DNA of 64,000 nucleotides from JAIEPT01 sp038217425 (lineage in GTDB: Bacteria > Planctomycetota > Planctomycetia > Gemmatales > Gemmataceae): the NCBI GenBank assembly GCA_038217425.1, contig JBBQPM010000003.1, positions 1 through 64,000 on the forward strand, in the 5' to 3' direction. This document shows, in pieces, positions 18,387 to 30,462 of the stretch; the first letter of the stretch is position 1, and every line of letters begins with the position of its first letter. Below the pieces are notes generated by a model. That model had not been told where the DNA came from. It searched no databases and saw nothing but the letters and a program-made list of their open reading frames with translations. Position numbers and translations under genes: made by a program.

Positions 18387-21119
18387 CTACGTGTGAACGG
18401 ACTCGAGGCGAATGCGAGCGTCGATCAACAGGCACCCTTGGCCTTCCGGAAAGGCCAGGATGGGGTTGAGGTCGAGTTCCTGCACTTGCGGCAACTCGTC
18501 CGCGAGGCGCGCCAAACGAAGAATTGCATCTTCGAGAGCTGCGAGATCGCATGGCGGATTGCCGCGGAAGCCTCGTAGTAGCGACGAACTCTTGGGCGTG
18601 CGGAGCATTTCGCGGGCATCGGCGACGGTGAGCGGCGCCACGCGGAAACAGACGTCGCCGAGAGCCTCGACCATCACGCCTCCCAAACCGAAGGCGAGCA
18701 GAGGACCGAACAGCGGGTCACGCGTCATGCCGGACATCACCTCGGTTCCCCCCTTGATCATCGTCTGAACGAGGATGCCCTCAAGCGGTTGCCCCGGAGC
18801 GTGTCGGGCCCAGGCCTCGGCCATCGACTGGTAGGCGGCTCGGAGCGACGCTGCGTCGGCGAGATTGAGCCGAACGCCGCCCAACTCGGTCTTGTGAACG
18901 AGTTGACGCGGCGACAGCTTGAGGACCACGGGGTAGCCAAGTTTCTCGGCCCATGCGACCGCTTCCTCGGCATTGTGAGCCAGGCCATGTCCGGCAACGG
19001 GTAAGCCGAAGGCGCCGAGAAGCTCGAAGCATTCCGGAAGCGTGAGCCAACCGGGGCCGTGAGACTTGAGTATTCGGTCGCACAGATGCCGGGCATCGTC
19101 GATGCGGAGCTTGTCGAGATCGGGAAGGAAGGCGTCGGGGCGAGTCCGCCAGGCGGCGTACGCGGCCATGCGACCCAGAACGCGCGCGGGGGCTTCGGGG
19201 AAGGAGTAGGAGGGCAGGCGTTCGTCGCCGGCCACGAGGGCGCCGGTTTGAGCGGTGGACATCCAGCAGCCGAGGACCGTCTTCTTGATCCCCTTGACGC
19301 ATCCGGCGAGATAGCCGTCGCGAATGGCGTCGAGGTACGTCTGATTTTCGCCGAAGCCGACAGGAATGTAGATGACAATGACGGCGTCGACGTCGCTCGA
19401 CGCCAGCAGGACTTCAAGGGCTTGCCGGTACTGAGCGGGGGGCGCCGACGCGACCATATCGACCGGATTACCGACGCTTGCCGTGGGGGGCAGAAAGGCT
19501 TGAAGTTCGGCCTGGGTTGCCGCGGACAGAACGGGAAGAATGAGGCCGGTCGCCTCGCACATGTCGGCGCACAGGATGCCGGGCCCCCCCGCGTTCGTGA
19601 GGATGGCCACGCGCTTGCCCTGCGGGAGAGGCTGGTTCGCCAGCGCGCTTGCCAGGTCGAACATCTCTTCCAGCGTATCGACGCGCATGACGCCGGTCTG
19701 TCGGAAGAGCGCATCGACCGCGACTTCCTTGCTCGCCAGCGCCGCGGTATGCGAACTTGCCGCGCGTGCGCCGGCGCTTCCACGACCTGCTTTGATCGCC
19801 AGGATCGGTTTCTTCCTGCTGACTCGCCCGGCGATATGCGCGAAGCGCCTCGGATTGCCGAACGATTCGAGATAGAGCAAGATCACGTCCGTCTGCGGGT
19901 CTTCTTCCCAGTACTGCAGGAGATCATTGCCGGAGACGTCCGCCTTGTTGCCGACGCTCACGAACGTCGACAGGCCGAGCTGCAGACGCTGCGCCGCGGC
20001 AAGTACCGCCAAACCCAGGGCCCCGCTCTGCGATGACATGGCGATTCGGCCCGAGGGGGGAAAAATCGGGGAGAACGACGCATTGAGTCGGCGCTGCGGA
20101 TCGGTGTTGAGTACGCCCAGGCAGTTTGGGCCGATCATGCGCATGCCGTGGCCGCGCACCTTCTCCACCAGCTGCGACTGCAAATCGTGCCCGGTCGGAT
20201 CGCGGACTTCCGAGAAGCCGGCGGTGATGACGACGAGCGCGTGCGCTCCGGCAACGGCGGCGTCGTCGACGGCGCTCAAAATTGCCCGCGGCGGAACCGC
20301 CATGACGGCTAGATCGACGGGCCCCGGGACATCCCGCAGCGATGCGTACGCCTTCACGCCGAGGATTTCGTCGGCCTTCGGATTGATCGGATAGATGGGG
20401 CCGGGAAATTGGCTCTCGAGGAGCGCACGAAGAATCTTGTGGCCAATGTTGTCCGCGTTGCGCGACGCGCCCACGACGGCGACGGCGCGCGGCTGAAAGA
20501 ACGGGCGGATCGACGCGATGGTCGCGAGCCGGTCGCGAAGGCTGAGTCGCGAAATCGTGTCGGCCGTCGGGCGCAGCGTCAGGCTTAACTCGATCTCGCC
20601 GCGATGCGTATGTTCCACGATCTCGAATCCGGAATCGCGAAAGACGTTTCGCATTTGATCGTTGTCAGTTTGCGTGACTGCCCACAGATGCGTGAAGCCC
20701 TGGGCGACCGCCAGCAGCGCGAGCCGTTCCAGGAGGAGCGTCCCCAAGCCCTTGCCCTGGAAGCTGTCATCCACGATGAACGCGACTTCCGCGGATTTCT
20801 CGTCCTTGCCATAGTACGACGCCGAGGCGACGACGCTGGGCCGGCCGTTCCGTGTACGCGTCACGAGGAGCGTCAGCTGTCGCGCGGGGTTGGAATTGTC
20901 GCACAGCTCCGCGATCAACTTCGCAGACGGCGCGCCGACCGTGAAGAATCTTCGGTAGCGAACCTTGTCCGAGACCTCAGCGAAGAAGCGTTCCAGGAGC
21001 GCCTGATCGTCCGGATTTGCCAGGCGAAGGTGGGCCGTTCCGCCGTCGCGCAAGATGATCCTTCCCGCCGCCGGGCTCTCCTGAGTAGGGACGAAGCGGT
21101 AGTGCATGGTTTCGGGCAT
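18387..21119 (-). CDS. NDP-forming acyl-CoA synthetase with N-terminal GNAT domain
   Basis: This encodes about 910 residues. A GNAT acetyltransferase domain (about 1-165, with VDDSFQGKGLGTLLLERLAL as the acetyl-CoA loop) precedes a CoA-binding domain (FFQPRAVAVVGASRNADNIG), succinyl-CoA-ligase-like domains and a C-terminal ATP-grasp. The middle keeps SSHTAALA with His457 at the site of the phosphohistidine used by acetate-forming acetyl-CoA synthetases; regulatory acetyltransferases of the Pat type are described as lacking it. It may therefore make ATP and acetate from acetyl-CoA, with the GNAT domain a regulatory partner. The second ATG is preferred, being five bases after AAGGAG. It ends the hox operon. 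Confidence 0.85.
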   Translation of the reverse strand: MPETMHYRFVPTQESPAAGRIILRDGGTAHLRLANPDDQALLERFFAEVSDKVRYRRFFTVGAPSAKLIAELCDNSNPARQLTLLVTRTRNGRPSVVASASYYGKDEKSAEVAFIVDDSFQGKGLGTLLLERLALLAVAQGFTHLWAVTQTDNDQMRNVFRDSGFEIVEHTHRGEIELSLTLRPTADTISRLSLRDRLATIASIRPFFQPRAVAVVGASRNADNIGHKILRALLESQFPGPIYPINPKADEILGVKAYASLRDVPGPVDLAVMAVPPRAILSAVDDAAVAGAHALVVITAGFSEVRDPTGHDLQSQLVEKVRGHGMRMIGPNCLGVLNTDPQRRLNASFSPIFPPSGRIAMSSQSGALGLAVLAAAQRLQLGLSTFVSVGNKADVSGNDLLQYWEEDPQTDVILLYLESFGNPRRFAHIAGRVSRKKPILAIKAGRGSAGARAASSHTAALASKEVAVDALFRQTGVMRVDTLEEMFDLASALANQPLPQGKRVAILTNAGGPGILCADMCEATGLILPVLSAATQAELQAFLPPTASVGNPVDMVASAPPAQYRQALEVLLASSDVDAVIVIYIPVGFGENQTYLDAIRDGYLAGCVKGIKKTVLGCWMSTAQTGALVAGDERLPSYSFPEAPARVLGRMAAYAAWRTRPDAFLPDLDKLRIDDARHLCDRILKSHGPGWLTLPECFELLGAFGLPVAGHGLAHNAEEAVAWAEKLGYPVVLKLSPRQLVHKTELGGVRLNLADAASLRAAYQSMAEAWARHAPGQPLEGILVQTMIKGGTEVMSGMTRDPLFGPLLAFGLGGVMVEALGDVCFRVAPLTVADAREMLRTPKSSSLLRGFRGNPPCDLAALEDAILRLARLADELPQVQELDLNPILAFPEGQGCLLIDARIRLESVHT

Positions 21120-21336
21120 CATATCTCCTTAGAGCGTACGTCTTCAATCTCCCGCAGAGCAGCGTCCGCCAGGCGCCGGCTGCGGCGCCCTCAAACGCGA
21201 ATCGGAGCGCGTCGGCGTCCACGCCGAAAAAGACGCCCACGCGAAGTACCAGGCGATGGATCGTCCAGGCGCCTTGATGACGGGCCATTGACTCGGGCAG
21301 GTCGAGCGTCCGGGTCATCAGACTGACTTCGTGCAT
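21119..21336 (-). pseudogene. Truncated, frameshifted hypA remnant
   Basis: The first 55 codons from 21336 give MHEVSLMTRTLDL, then IHRLVLRVGVFFGVDADAL and FAFEGAAAG, a clear match to the nickel-binding half of HypA, including the invariant Met-His-Glu start. The reading frame then changes: in another frame the bases continue as ALREIEDVRS, resembling the LEIEDVP segment that follows in intact HypA, and stop at a TGA overlapping the acyl-CoA synthetase start. The whole zinc-finger domain (two CxxC pairs) is missing. It overlaps the hoxW stop by 19 bases. A complete hypA is present at 49825-50169, which may have made this copy dispensable. Confidence 0.7.
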
Positions 21337-21767
21337 CCGGTATGTTCCCGCAACAACCTGGCGATGTCAGCGAGCGCTCGCTCGCCCGCTTCTGCTGCCG
21401 CTGCCGACAATCCTTCGCCGAAACGATAATCGCTTCCGGGCACTCGCGCTGCCCAGGCCGGTCGCCTGGCGCCGAAGGCCGAAGCCCAGGCGAGTATGTC
21501 GCCGGGACTCATCGCATGACCGAGGCGATTCGCGGTCTGGGCAGGCTCGACTTCGACCAACCGCGGCTCGTCGTCCGTTCGACTGGAGTCCAGGAACAAC
21601 ACGCGATCGTGCTGTGCAATCTCGACCGCCAACTCCGGCGTCAACTGGTGGACGACGCGAATCGTCACGCCCGGCAACCGCCAATCGGCGATGCGCTCGG
21701 CAAGCCACGGTCCCAGTCCGTCGTCGCTTCGCAGCGTGTTGCCGATGCCGATCGCGAGCCAGGTCAT
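21318..21767 (-). CDS. hoxW: Hydrogenase maturation endopeptidase (HoxW type)
   Basis: This protease family removes the C-terminal tail of the [NiFe] large subunit after nickel insertion. The 149-residue protein begins with GIGNTLRSDDGLGPWLAERI, containing the Glu/Asp-type nickel-sensing residue (the Asp in SDDGLG), followed by VLFLDSSR at the second metal-binding position and a MSPGDILAWA helix. It starts four bases after the hoxH stop codon, so HoxH is its expected substrate. GAGG lies seven bases upstream. Confidence 0.85.
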   Translation of the reverse strand: MTWLAIGIGNTLRSDDGLGPWLAERIADWRLPGVTIRVVHQLTPELAVEIAQHDRVLFLDSSRTDDEPRLVEVEPAQTANRLGHAMSPGDILAWASAFGARRPAWAARVPGSDYRFGEGLSAAAAEAGERALADIARLLREHTGCTKSV

Positions 21768-21770
21768 CGT

Positions 21771-23195
21771 TCATCCTCGCCGAACTTCGTCGGCAATCTC
21801 GCCATGAGCATTGATGAGCTGAACGTGTAACGGCATCTGACCCCACGCATGCGTCGAACAACTCAGACACGGGTCGAACGCACGGATGCCGGCCTCAACG
21901 CGATTGAGCATCGGCTCGGGAATCTTCGTGCCGCGCAGGTATTTTTTCGCGATCTGCGTCACGGTGCGATTCATGGCCAGGTTGTTCTGCCCGGTGGCGA
22001 TGATGAGGTTGATCTTCAAGAGCCGGCCCTGCTCATCGACCTTGTAGTGATGAAACAGCGTGCCGCGCGGCGCCTCGCTAATGCCAACCCCCTCGAGACG
22101 ATTCAGTCCCGCGTCGGCGCGGCAGCGCCCGCTGAGCAGGTCGGGATCGCCGAGCAGTCGCTCCAAATTTTCCAGACATGCGAGCATTTCGATGAGCCGG
22201 GCGTAGTGGTAGTGGAACGACGAGGAAGCGACACGTCCCGCGCGCTGGCGAAACTCGACGAGCTCCACATCCGCGCGCGGCACGCCCATTCGCTCGCAAA
22301 GATTGAGTCGCGCCAGCGGACCGACGCGATAGACGCCGTCGGGATAGCCGATGGGCCGATAGTACGGCGATTTCAAGTACGAATCGTGTTCGACCGCTTC
22401 GCCGATGTGGGTCTGATAGTTGAGTGGATCGGGATCGTCGACGAGGATCTTGCCGGTCTGATCGCCGATGCGGAGCAAGCCGTCGGACGTTTCCCAGGTG
22501 CCGTCGGGTTGGATCAAGCTCATGAACAGGCTGGGGAAATCGCCGAACGTTTCGATTTCTTCGCGATGCTTGTCGAGAAAGCCCTTGAAGAACGCGAGCG
22601 CATGATCGACGGCGCGAAACGACTCCGGAAGCCACGCGACAAACCGGTCGCGGAGTTCGGCGGTGAGCGGTTCGCGGACGCCGCCGGGGACGCTCCAGGC
22701 AGGATGGATCTTGCGGCCACCGAGGCCTTCGATGATTTCCTGGCCGAACTGACGCAGGCGAATGCCTTGCCGCGCGAGGTCGGGATGCTGGGCGATCAGG
22801 CCGAAGACGTTTCGCGTCGCGGGGGCCGAATCCCAGCCGAGGAGGAAGTCGGGACCGCTCAAGTGGAAGAAGCTGAGAGCGTGCGATTGGAGGATTTGGC
22901 CCCAGTTCATCATGCGGCGCAGCTTGAGCGCCGTGGGAGGAACCTCGACCGCGAGCAGCATATCGCCCGCCTTCGACGAAGCCAGGATATGGCTTACGGG
23001 GCAGATGCCGCAGATGCGGGCGCTGAGGCCGGGCATTTCTTGAAACGGCCGACCCTCGCAAAAGCGCTCGAATCCGCGAAATTCGGTCACGTGAAATCGC
23101 GCTTCGAGAACTTCATCCTTCTCGTCGAGAAAAATGCTGATCTTCGCGTGCCCTTCGATTCGGCTCACCGGATCGATAATGATGCGTTTCGTCAT
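21771..23195 (-). CDS. hoxH: NAD-linked [NiFe] hydrogenase large subunit HoxH (group 3d)
   Basis: HoxH carries the Ni-Fe active site of the bidirectional NAD(H)-coupled hydrogenase. The 474-residue protein has the L1 motif RICGICPVSH (C62, C65) and the L2 motif DPCLSCSTH (C443, C446) followed by a 25-residue tail for maturation cleavage. IIIDPVSRIEGHAKISIFLD is the usual N-terminus. The frame is open upstream to 23723, but ATG 23195 has AGGAG eight bases before it and matches family length. Gene order hoxE-F-U-Y-H-W is like the cyanobacterial-type Hox enzyme. Confidence 0.93.
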   Translation of the reverse strand: MTKRIIIDPVSRIEGHAKISIFLDEKDEVLEARFHVTEFRGFERFCEGRPFQEMPGLSARICGICPVSHILASSKAGDMLLAVEVPPTALKLRRMMNWGQILQSHALSFFHLSGPDFLLGWDSAPATRNVFGLIAQHPDLARQGIRLRQFGQEIIEGLGGRKIHPAWSVPGGVREPLTAELRDRFVAWLPESFRAVDHALAFFKGFLDKHREEIETFGDFPSLFMSLIQPDGTWETSDGLLRIGDQTGKILVDDPDPLNYQTHIGEAVEHDSYLKSPYYRPIGYPDGVYRVGPLARLNLCERMGVPRADVELVEFRQRAGRVASSSFHYHYARLIEMLACLENLERLLGDPDLLSGRCRADAGLNRLEGVGISEAPRGTLFHHYKVDEQGRLLKINLIIATGQNNLAMNRTVTQIAKKYLRGTKIPEPMLNRVEAGIRAFDPCLSCSTHAWGQMPLHVQLINAHGEIADEVRRG

Positions 23196-23206
23196 GAAGT
23201 GGACTC

Positions 23207-23749
23207 CTATCCGAACTTTCGCTCGGTCCATTCGAACTCCGGCGTGCGGCCTTCCAGCAGCGCTTCGAGCGCCGTGCGAATCACCTTGGCGGACGGAGGA
23301 CATCCGGGCAAGAAATAGTCGACGGGCACGACGGCGTGAATCGGTACGACGCGATCGAGCAGCACCGGAACGATCTCGCGATCGTCGGGAATGCGCGCGT
23401 TGAGGTCGTTCATTTCGAGATAGACCGGCCGAAGGACTTCGAGGGCCACGCCGAGCGGATTCCGTAGCGCAGTGACGTTGCCGGTGACGGCGCAGTCCCC
23501 CAGAGCGACGAGAAAGCGCGTGTGTTTTCGGACGCGGAGCAACATTTCCTCGTTCTCGGCGTTGGCGACGGCGCCCTCGACGAGAGTCAGATCGACGTTC
23601 TCCGGGAACTCCTTGACGTCGGCGACGGGCGAGAAGACGACGTCGACTTTCTTCGCAAGCTCGAACAGCCATTCGTCGAGATCGAGGAACGACATGTGGC
23701 AGCCGGAACAACCGCCGAGCCAAACGGTGGCGAATCTCAGACGAGCCAT
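23207..23749 (-). CDS. hoxY: Hox hydrogenase small subunit
   Basis: HoxY carries the proximal 4Fe-4S cluster that passes electrons from HoxH to the diaphorase. The 180-residue protein has CSGCHMSFLDLDE (C14, C17), GDCAVTGNV (C86) and LPGCPPSAKVI, the four cluster cysteines of short group 3 small subunits, with no signal peptide. GGGAG lies eight bases before ATG 23749. The start overlaps the hoxU stop by 13 bases and the stop is 11 bases before hoxH. Confidence 0.92.
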   Translation of the reverse strand: MARLRFATVWLGGCSGCHMSFLDLDEWLFELAKKVDVVFSPVADVKEFPENVDLTLVEGAVANAENEEMLLRVRKHTRFLVALGDCAVTGNVTALRNPLGVALEVLRPVYLEMNDLNARIPDDREIVPVLLDRVVPIHAVVPVDYFLPGCPPSAKVIRTALEALLEGRTPEFEWTERKFG

Positions 23750-24453
23750 TGTTTCTTCTCCCGCGCTTGAACCAGGAAGCTGAGCTTGGCCTTGTCTTTT
23801 TCCATCTCGGCGACGGTAGCGCCGTGCCGAAAAAGGGCGCCGGTGGGACACGCCTGAACGCACTTCCCGCATGACGTGCAGCTTTCCGCGTCGCCCCAGG
23901 GCTGGTTCATGTCGGTGATGACTTTGCTGTTGTGGCCGCGACCGGACATATCCCAGGTATGCGCCCCTTCGATTTCGTCGCAGACGCGAATGCAGCGCGT
24001 GCACAAGATGCAACGATTGTGATCGACGCCGAAACGTTCGTGCGAGACGTCGACCTCGCGCTGCGGCGACTGGTAGTCGAAGCGGACGTGATCAACCCCC
24101 GCCTCGGCCGAGCGGTCCTGCAATTCGCAATGCCCGTTCGCGACGCACACCGAGCAGACGTGATTTCCCTCGGCGAGCAGGAGTTCGAGAATCATCTTCC
24201 GATACTCGAGCAGCTTGGGGGTATGGGTGCGGACGCGCATCCCCTCCACAGCCTTGGTGACGCACGCCGCCTGAAGCTTGGAAGTTCCCTCGATTTCCAC
24301 GAGACAGAGTCGACAGGCGGCGACGTCGGAGACGCCGTCGAGATGGCACAACGTCGGAATCGTGACGCCGGCGTCCCGGGCGACGGTGAGTAACGTCTCG
24401 CCGACGCTGGCGCTGACGTGGTGTTCATTGATTGAAAGAGTAACGACGGACAT
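23737..24453 (-). CDS. hoxU: Diaphorase iron-sulfur subunit HoxU
   Basis: HoxU links the flavoprotein HoxF to the hydrogenase module and resembles the N-terminal part of NuoG. The 238-residue protein has a 2Fe-2S domain (CHLDGVSDVAACRLCLVEIE), the His-Cys3 cluster segment HVCSVCVANGHCELQ and two 4Fe-4S motifs (CILCTRCIRVC and CTSCGKCVQACPTG). A GTG six bases upstream (24459) is a possible start; AGGAG is ten bases before the ATG and four before the GTG. It lies 24 bases after hoxF. Confidence 0.9.
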   Translation of the reverse strand: MSVVTLSINEHHVSASVGETLLTVARDAGVTIPTLCHLDGVSDVAACRLCLVEIEGTSKLQAACVTKAVEGMRVRTHTPKLLEYRKMILELLLAEGNHVCSVCVANGHCELQDRSAEAGVDHVRFDYQSPQREVDVSHERFGVDHNRCILCTRCIRVCDEIEGAHTWDMSGRGHNSKVITDMNQPWGDAESCTSCGKCVQACPTGALFRHGATVAEMEKDKAKLSFLVQAREKKQWLV

Positions 24454-24477
24454 GGCCACGGATCTCCTCTGGCGTTA

Positions 24478-26112
24478 TCAGGACGCAACCACCGGCAGCG
24501 AACGCGCCAGGCGCGGCGAAGTCGGTTGCAAGAGTGCTTCGTATTCGTGTCGAAAGTAGCGGAGCGTGCTGAGCACCGGATTGGGCGCTGTCTGTCCCAG
24601 GCCGCAAAGACTCGTTTCTTGAGTCATGTGGCACAATTGCACGAGCCGATCAAGGTCTAAACTGGTAGCTTGCTTTCGTGCCAGGCGATCGAGGAGGCCG
24701 TGCATCTGAACGGTGCCGGCACGACAGGGGACGCATTTGCCGCACGATTCATCCATGCAGAACTCCATGAAGAAGCGTGCGACCTCGACCATGTTGGTGT
24801 CTTGATCCATGACGATCATGCCGCCCGACCCCATGATGGAGCCGAGTTGCACGAGCGAATCGTAGTCGACGGAGACGTCCAGTTTGTCGGCCGGAATGCA
24901 TCCGCCGGAAGGACCGCCGGTCTGGACCGCTTTGACTTTGCCGTCGGGCACGCCTCCCCCCATGGTTTCGACGATGTAACGGAGCGTCGTCCCCATGGGG
25001 ACTTCGATGAGTCCCGAGTTGCGAATCTTGCCCGTAAGGGAAAACACCTTGGTCCCTTTACTGCGTTCGACGCCGATCGACGCGAACCAGGCAGAGCCGC
25101 GACGAAGGATCGTCGGCACGTTCGCGTAGGTTTCGACGTTATTGATGAGCGTCGGCTGCCCCCACAGTCCCGACTCGGCCGGATACGGGGGCCGAACGCG
25201 CGGGATGCCGCGCTTGCCTTCGACGGAAGCGATCAATGCCGTTTCTTCGCCGCACACGAACGCGCCGGCGCCGATGCGGATCTCGATCTTGAAGTCGAAT
25301 TGGGCGCCGAACATACCGGCGCCGAGAATGCCGAGACGGGTCGCTTGCTGGATCGCTTTTCGCAGGCGAGCGACGGCGAGCGGATACTCGGCGCGGACGT
25401 AGATGATTCCTTGACTCGCGCCGACCGCGTAGCCGGCGATCGCCATACCTTCGAGAACGCGGTGGGGGTCGTCTTCCATCACGCTGCGATCCATGAAGGC
25501 GCCGGGGTCTCCCTCATCGCCATTGCAGACGACGTACTTGGGGGACGACGGCATCTTGGCGACGGTGCCCCATTTGAGCCCGGTCGGATAGCCCGCGCCT
25601 CCTCGTCCGCGCAGTCCGCTACGGGTGATTTCCCCGACCACCTCCGCAGGGGACATTTCGTTGACCGCATGCTCGAGGGCCTGATAGGCGCCGAGGGCGA
25701 TGGCGTCTTCGATCCGTTCGGGATCGATGCGCCCGCTGAACTCGCGAACGATGCGGAGTTGTCCGGTGTAGAACGGATGATTTCGGTCGATGCGGCCAAG
25801 CCCCGAAGCCGGCGCCTCGTCTGCCAGTTCGCCGATGATCGTCTCTGCTAGTTCTGGCGAAACGCGTTCGAAGATGGCGCCGTCCGGACTGATCTCGACG
25901 AGCGGCCCTTGCCCGCAGAACGCCAGGCAGCCCACGCCGACGACTTCGATCCGATCGCCCAGTCCCCGTTTCTGAACTGCTGCTTCGAGCTTGCTTTTAA
26001 CATCCAGAGAGTGTGCGGCCTGGCAACCCGAACCTGTGCAACACAAGATTCGGCACGACTTGCGGCTGGCTTGCTCCCGTTGCCCGATCGTCTGCAGTTC
26101 AGTTCGGTCCAT
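24478..26112 (-). CDS. hoxF: Diaphorase NAD(H)-binding flavoprotein HoxF
   Basis: HoxF exchanges electrons with NAD(H) through FMN. The 544-residue protein has an N-terminal 2Fe-2S ferredoxin-like segment (CTGSGCQAAH and CLAFCGQGP), the NADH/FMN-binding domain with LRGRGGAGYPTGLKWG and CNGDEGDPGAFMDR, a SLBB segment, and the C-terminal 4Fe-4S motif ESCGKCVPCRAGT with its distal cysteine in ETSLCGLG. ATG 26112 overlaps the end of hoxE by 14 bases, so translation is probably coupled. A TTG two codons upstream is an alternative. Confidence 0.92.
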   Translation of the reverse strand: MDRTELQTIGQREQASRKSCRILCCTGSGCQAAHSLDVKSKLEAAVQKRGLGDRIEVVGVGCLAFCGQGPLVEISPDGAIFERVSPELAETIIGELADEAPASGLGRIDRNHPFYTGQLRIVREFSGRIDPERIEDAIALGAYQALEHAVNEMSPAEVVGEITRSGLRGRGGAGYPTGLKWGTVAKMPSSPKYVVCNGDEGDPGAFMDRSVMEDDPHRVLEGMAIAGYAVGASQGIIYVRAEYPLAVARLRKAIQQATRLGILGAGMFGAQFDFKIEIRIGAGAFVCGEETALIASVEGKRGIPRVRPPYPAESGLWGQPTLINNVETYANVPTILRRGSAWFASIGVERSKGTKVFSLTGKIRNSGLIEVPMGTTLRYIVETMGGGVPDGKVKAVQTGGPSGGCIPADKLDVSVDYDSLVQLGSIMGSGGMIVMDQDTNMVEVARFFMEFCMDESCGKCVPCRAGTVQMHGLLDRLARKQATSLDLDRLVQLCHMTQETSLCGLGQTAPNPVLSTLRYFRHEYEALLQPTSPRLARSLPVVAS

Positions 26113-26599
26113 GGGCAAGCCATCCTTTCAATCGAACGGCGACGTCCTCGGCAGTTTGCTTACCCGCGGTCGCCTGATCAAATACGACCGCGGGAGCGAT
26201 GCCGCACGCCCCGATGCACCGGGCCGTGAGCACGGAAATCTTGCCATCGCGTCTCGTTTGCCCCGCTTTGCACCCTGCGTTCGTCTCCGCCTGGGCGAGG
26301 AGTCGATCGCTCCCCTTCACGTAACATGCCGTCCCCATACAGACGACGCAGACATGCTCCCCTTGCGGCTTCAGCGAGAAGAGATGGTAAAACGTCGCTA
26401 CTCCGTAGACCTGGCTCGGCGGCAGCTTCAGGCTCCGCGCGACGTGTTTTAGCACCGGCGTATCGAGATACCCGAATAAATCCTGCGCTTTGTGCAGTAC
26501 TTCGATCAGTGCATCCTGTCGATACAGGCTTTTCTTGATCGCCGAGTCGAGCATCTTCATGCGTGTGTCGGCGGTTCCTTTTTTGGCGACTATCGTCAT
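26099..26599 (-). CDS. hoxE: Diaphorase subunit HoxE (NuoE-like)
   Basis: HoxE is a 2Fe-2S thioredoxin-fold subunit that widens the electron-partner range of Hox enzymes, for example to ferredoxin or flavodoxin. The 166-residue protein shows CMGTACYVKGS and TARCIGACGIAPAV, the four cluster cysteines, after a helical N-terminal half (QVYGVATFYHLFSLKPQGEH). It is the first gene of the hox operon; GAGG lies six bases before the ATG and a sigma-54-like promoter is centred about 55 bases upstream. The neighbouring PFOR makes a ferredoxin link plausible, though this is inference. Confidence 0.9.
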   Translation of the reverse strand: MTIVAKKGTADTRMKMLDSAIKKSLYRQDALIEVLHKAQDLFGYLDTPVLKHVARSLKLPPSQVYGVATFYHLFSLKPQGEHVCVVCMGTACYVKGSDRLLAQAETNAGCKAGQTRRDGKISVLTARCIGACGIAPAVVFDQATAGKQTAEDVAVRLKGWLAHGPN

Positions 26600-26647
26600 C
26601 GGACGCCTCGCTCGAGGGTTTTGAATTTCCGTGCGGTACTGATGCTA

Positions 26648-26663
26648 AGCAAAGCCCGCGCCA
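26648..26663 (-). promoter_or_regulatory. Sigma-54-type promoter for hox operon
   Basis: Read on the minus strand the sequence is TGGCGCGGGCTTTGCT, matching the -24/-12 consensus TGGCACGNNNNTTGCW at every defined position except one (A to G). The GG and GC are ten bases apart as required. The predicted start is near 26637, leaving a leader of about 38 bases to hoxE. Confidence 0.6.
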
Positions 26664-26703
26664 TGGGACGCTGGCCGAACAAATTCGCGGGAACGATGGG
26701 TCT

Positions 26704-26750
26704 TCAACCGGATATGCGCGGCGGTTGAACGTTCAGATGTGCGGATCTGA
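26704..26750. promoter_or_regulatory. Two dyads between divergent sigma-54 promoters (candidate enhancers)
   Basis: TCAACCG (26704-26710) pairs with CGGTTGA (26722-26728), and TCAGAT (26733-26738) pairs with ATCTGA (26745-26750). Both lie between the two candidate sigma-54 promoters, about 80-105 bases upstream of the hox start and 125-150 upstream of the nifJ start. That is the usual range for bacterial enhancer-binding proteins. The two dyads differ in sequence, so they may serve different regulators or be chance. Confidence 0.4.
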
Positions 26751-26839
26751 CGCATGAGGGTAACACAAGTGTGCCCGAAATGGCGCATGAATTCCTCGTG
26801 AATTTTGCATGGGCTCGTTGAACCACGCAAAAATCGGAA

Positions 26840-26855
26840 CGGCACGAGGAATGCA
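26840..26855 (+). promoter_or_regulatory. Sigma-54-type promoter for nifJ
   Basis: CGGCACGAGGAATGCA fits the -24/-12 pattern: GGCACG, then TGCA, with GG (26841-26842) and GC (26853-26854) ten bases apart. Only the leading T and the first T of TTGC differ from consensus. The predicted start is near 26866, about 18 bases before the nifJ ATG and just ahead of its AAGGAG site. Confidence 0.6.
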
Positions 26856-26883
26856 ATGGCTGGTTGTCGAAGGAGAGAAGACC

Positions 26884-30458
<3,575 letters not shown>

Positions 30459-30462
<4 letters not shown>

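Noticed and set aside
21849..23318. 489-aa plus-strand frame opposite hoxH
   Set aside because: Low-complexity shadow translation of hoxH/hoxY; the minus-strand genes have all expected motifs.
24670..25851. 393-aa plus-strand frame opposite hoxF
   Set aside because: Shadow frame rich in Asp, Arg and His, typical of antisense reading of GC-rich genes.
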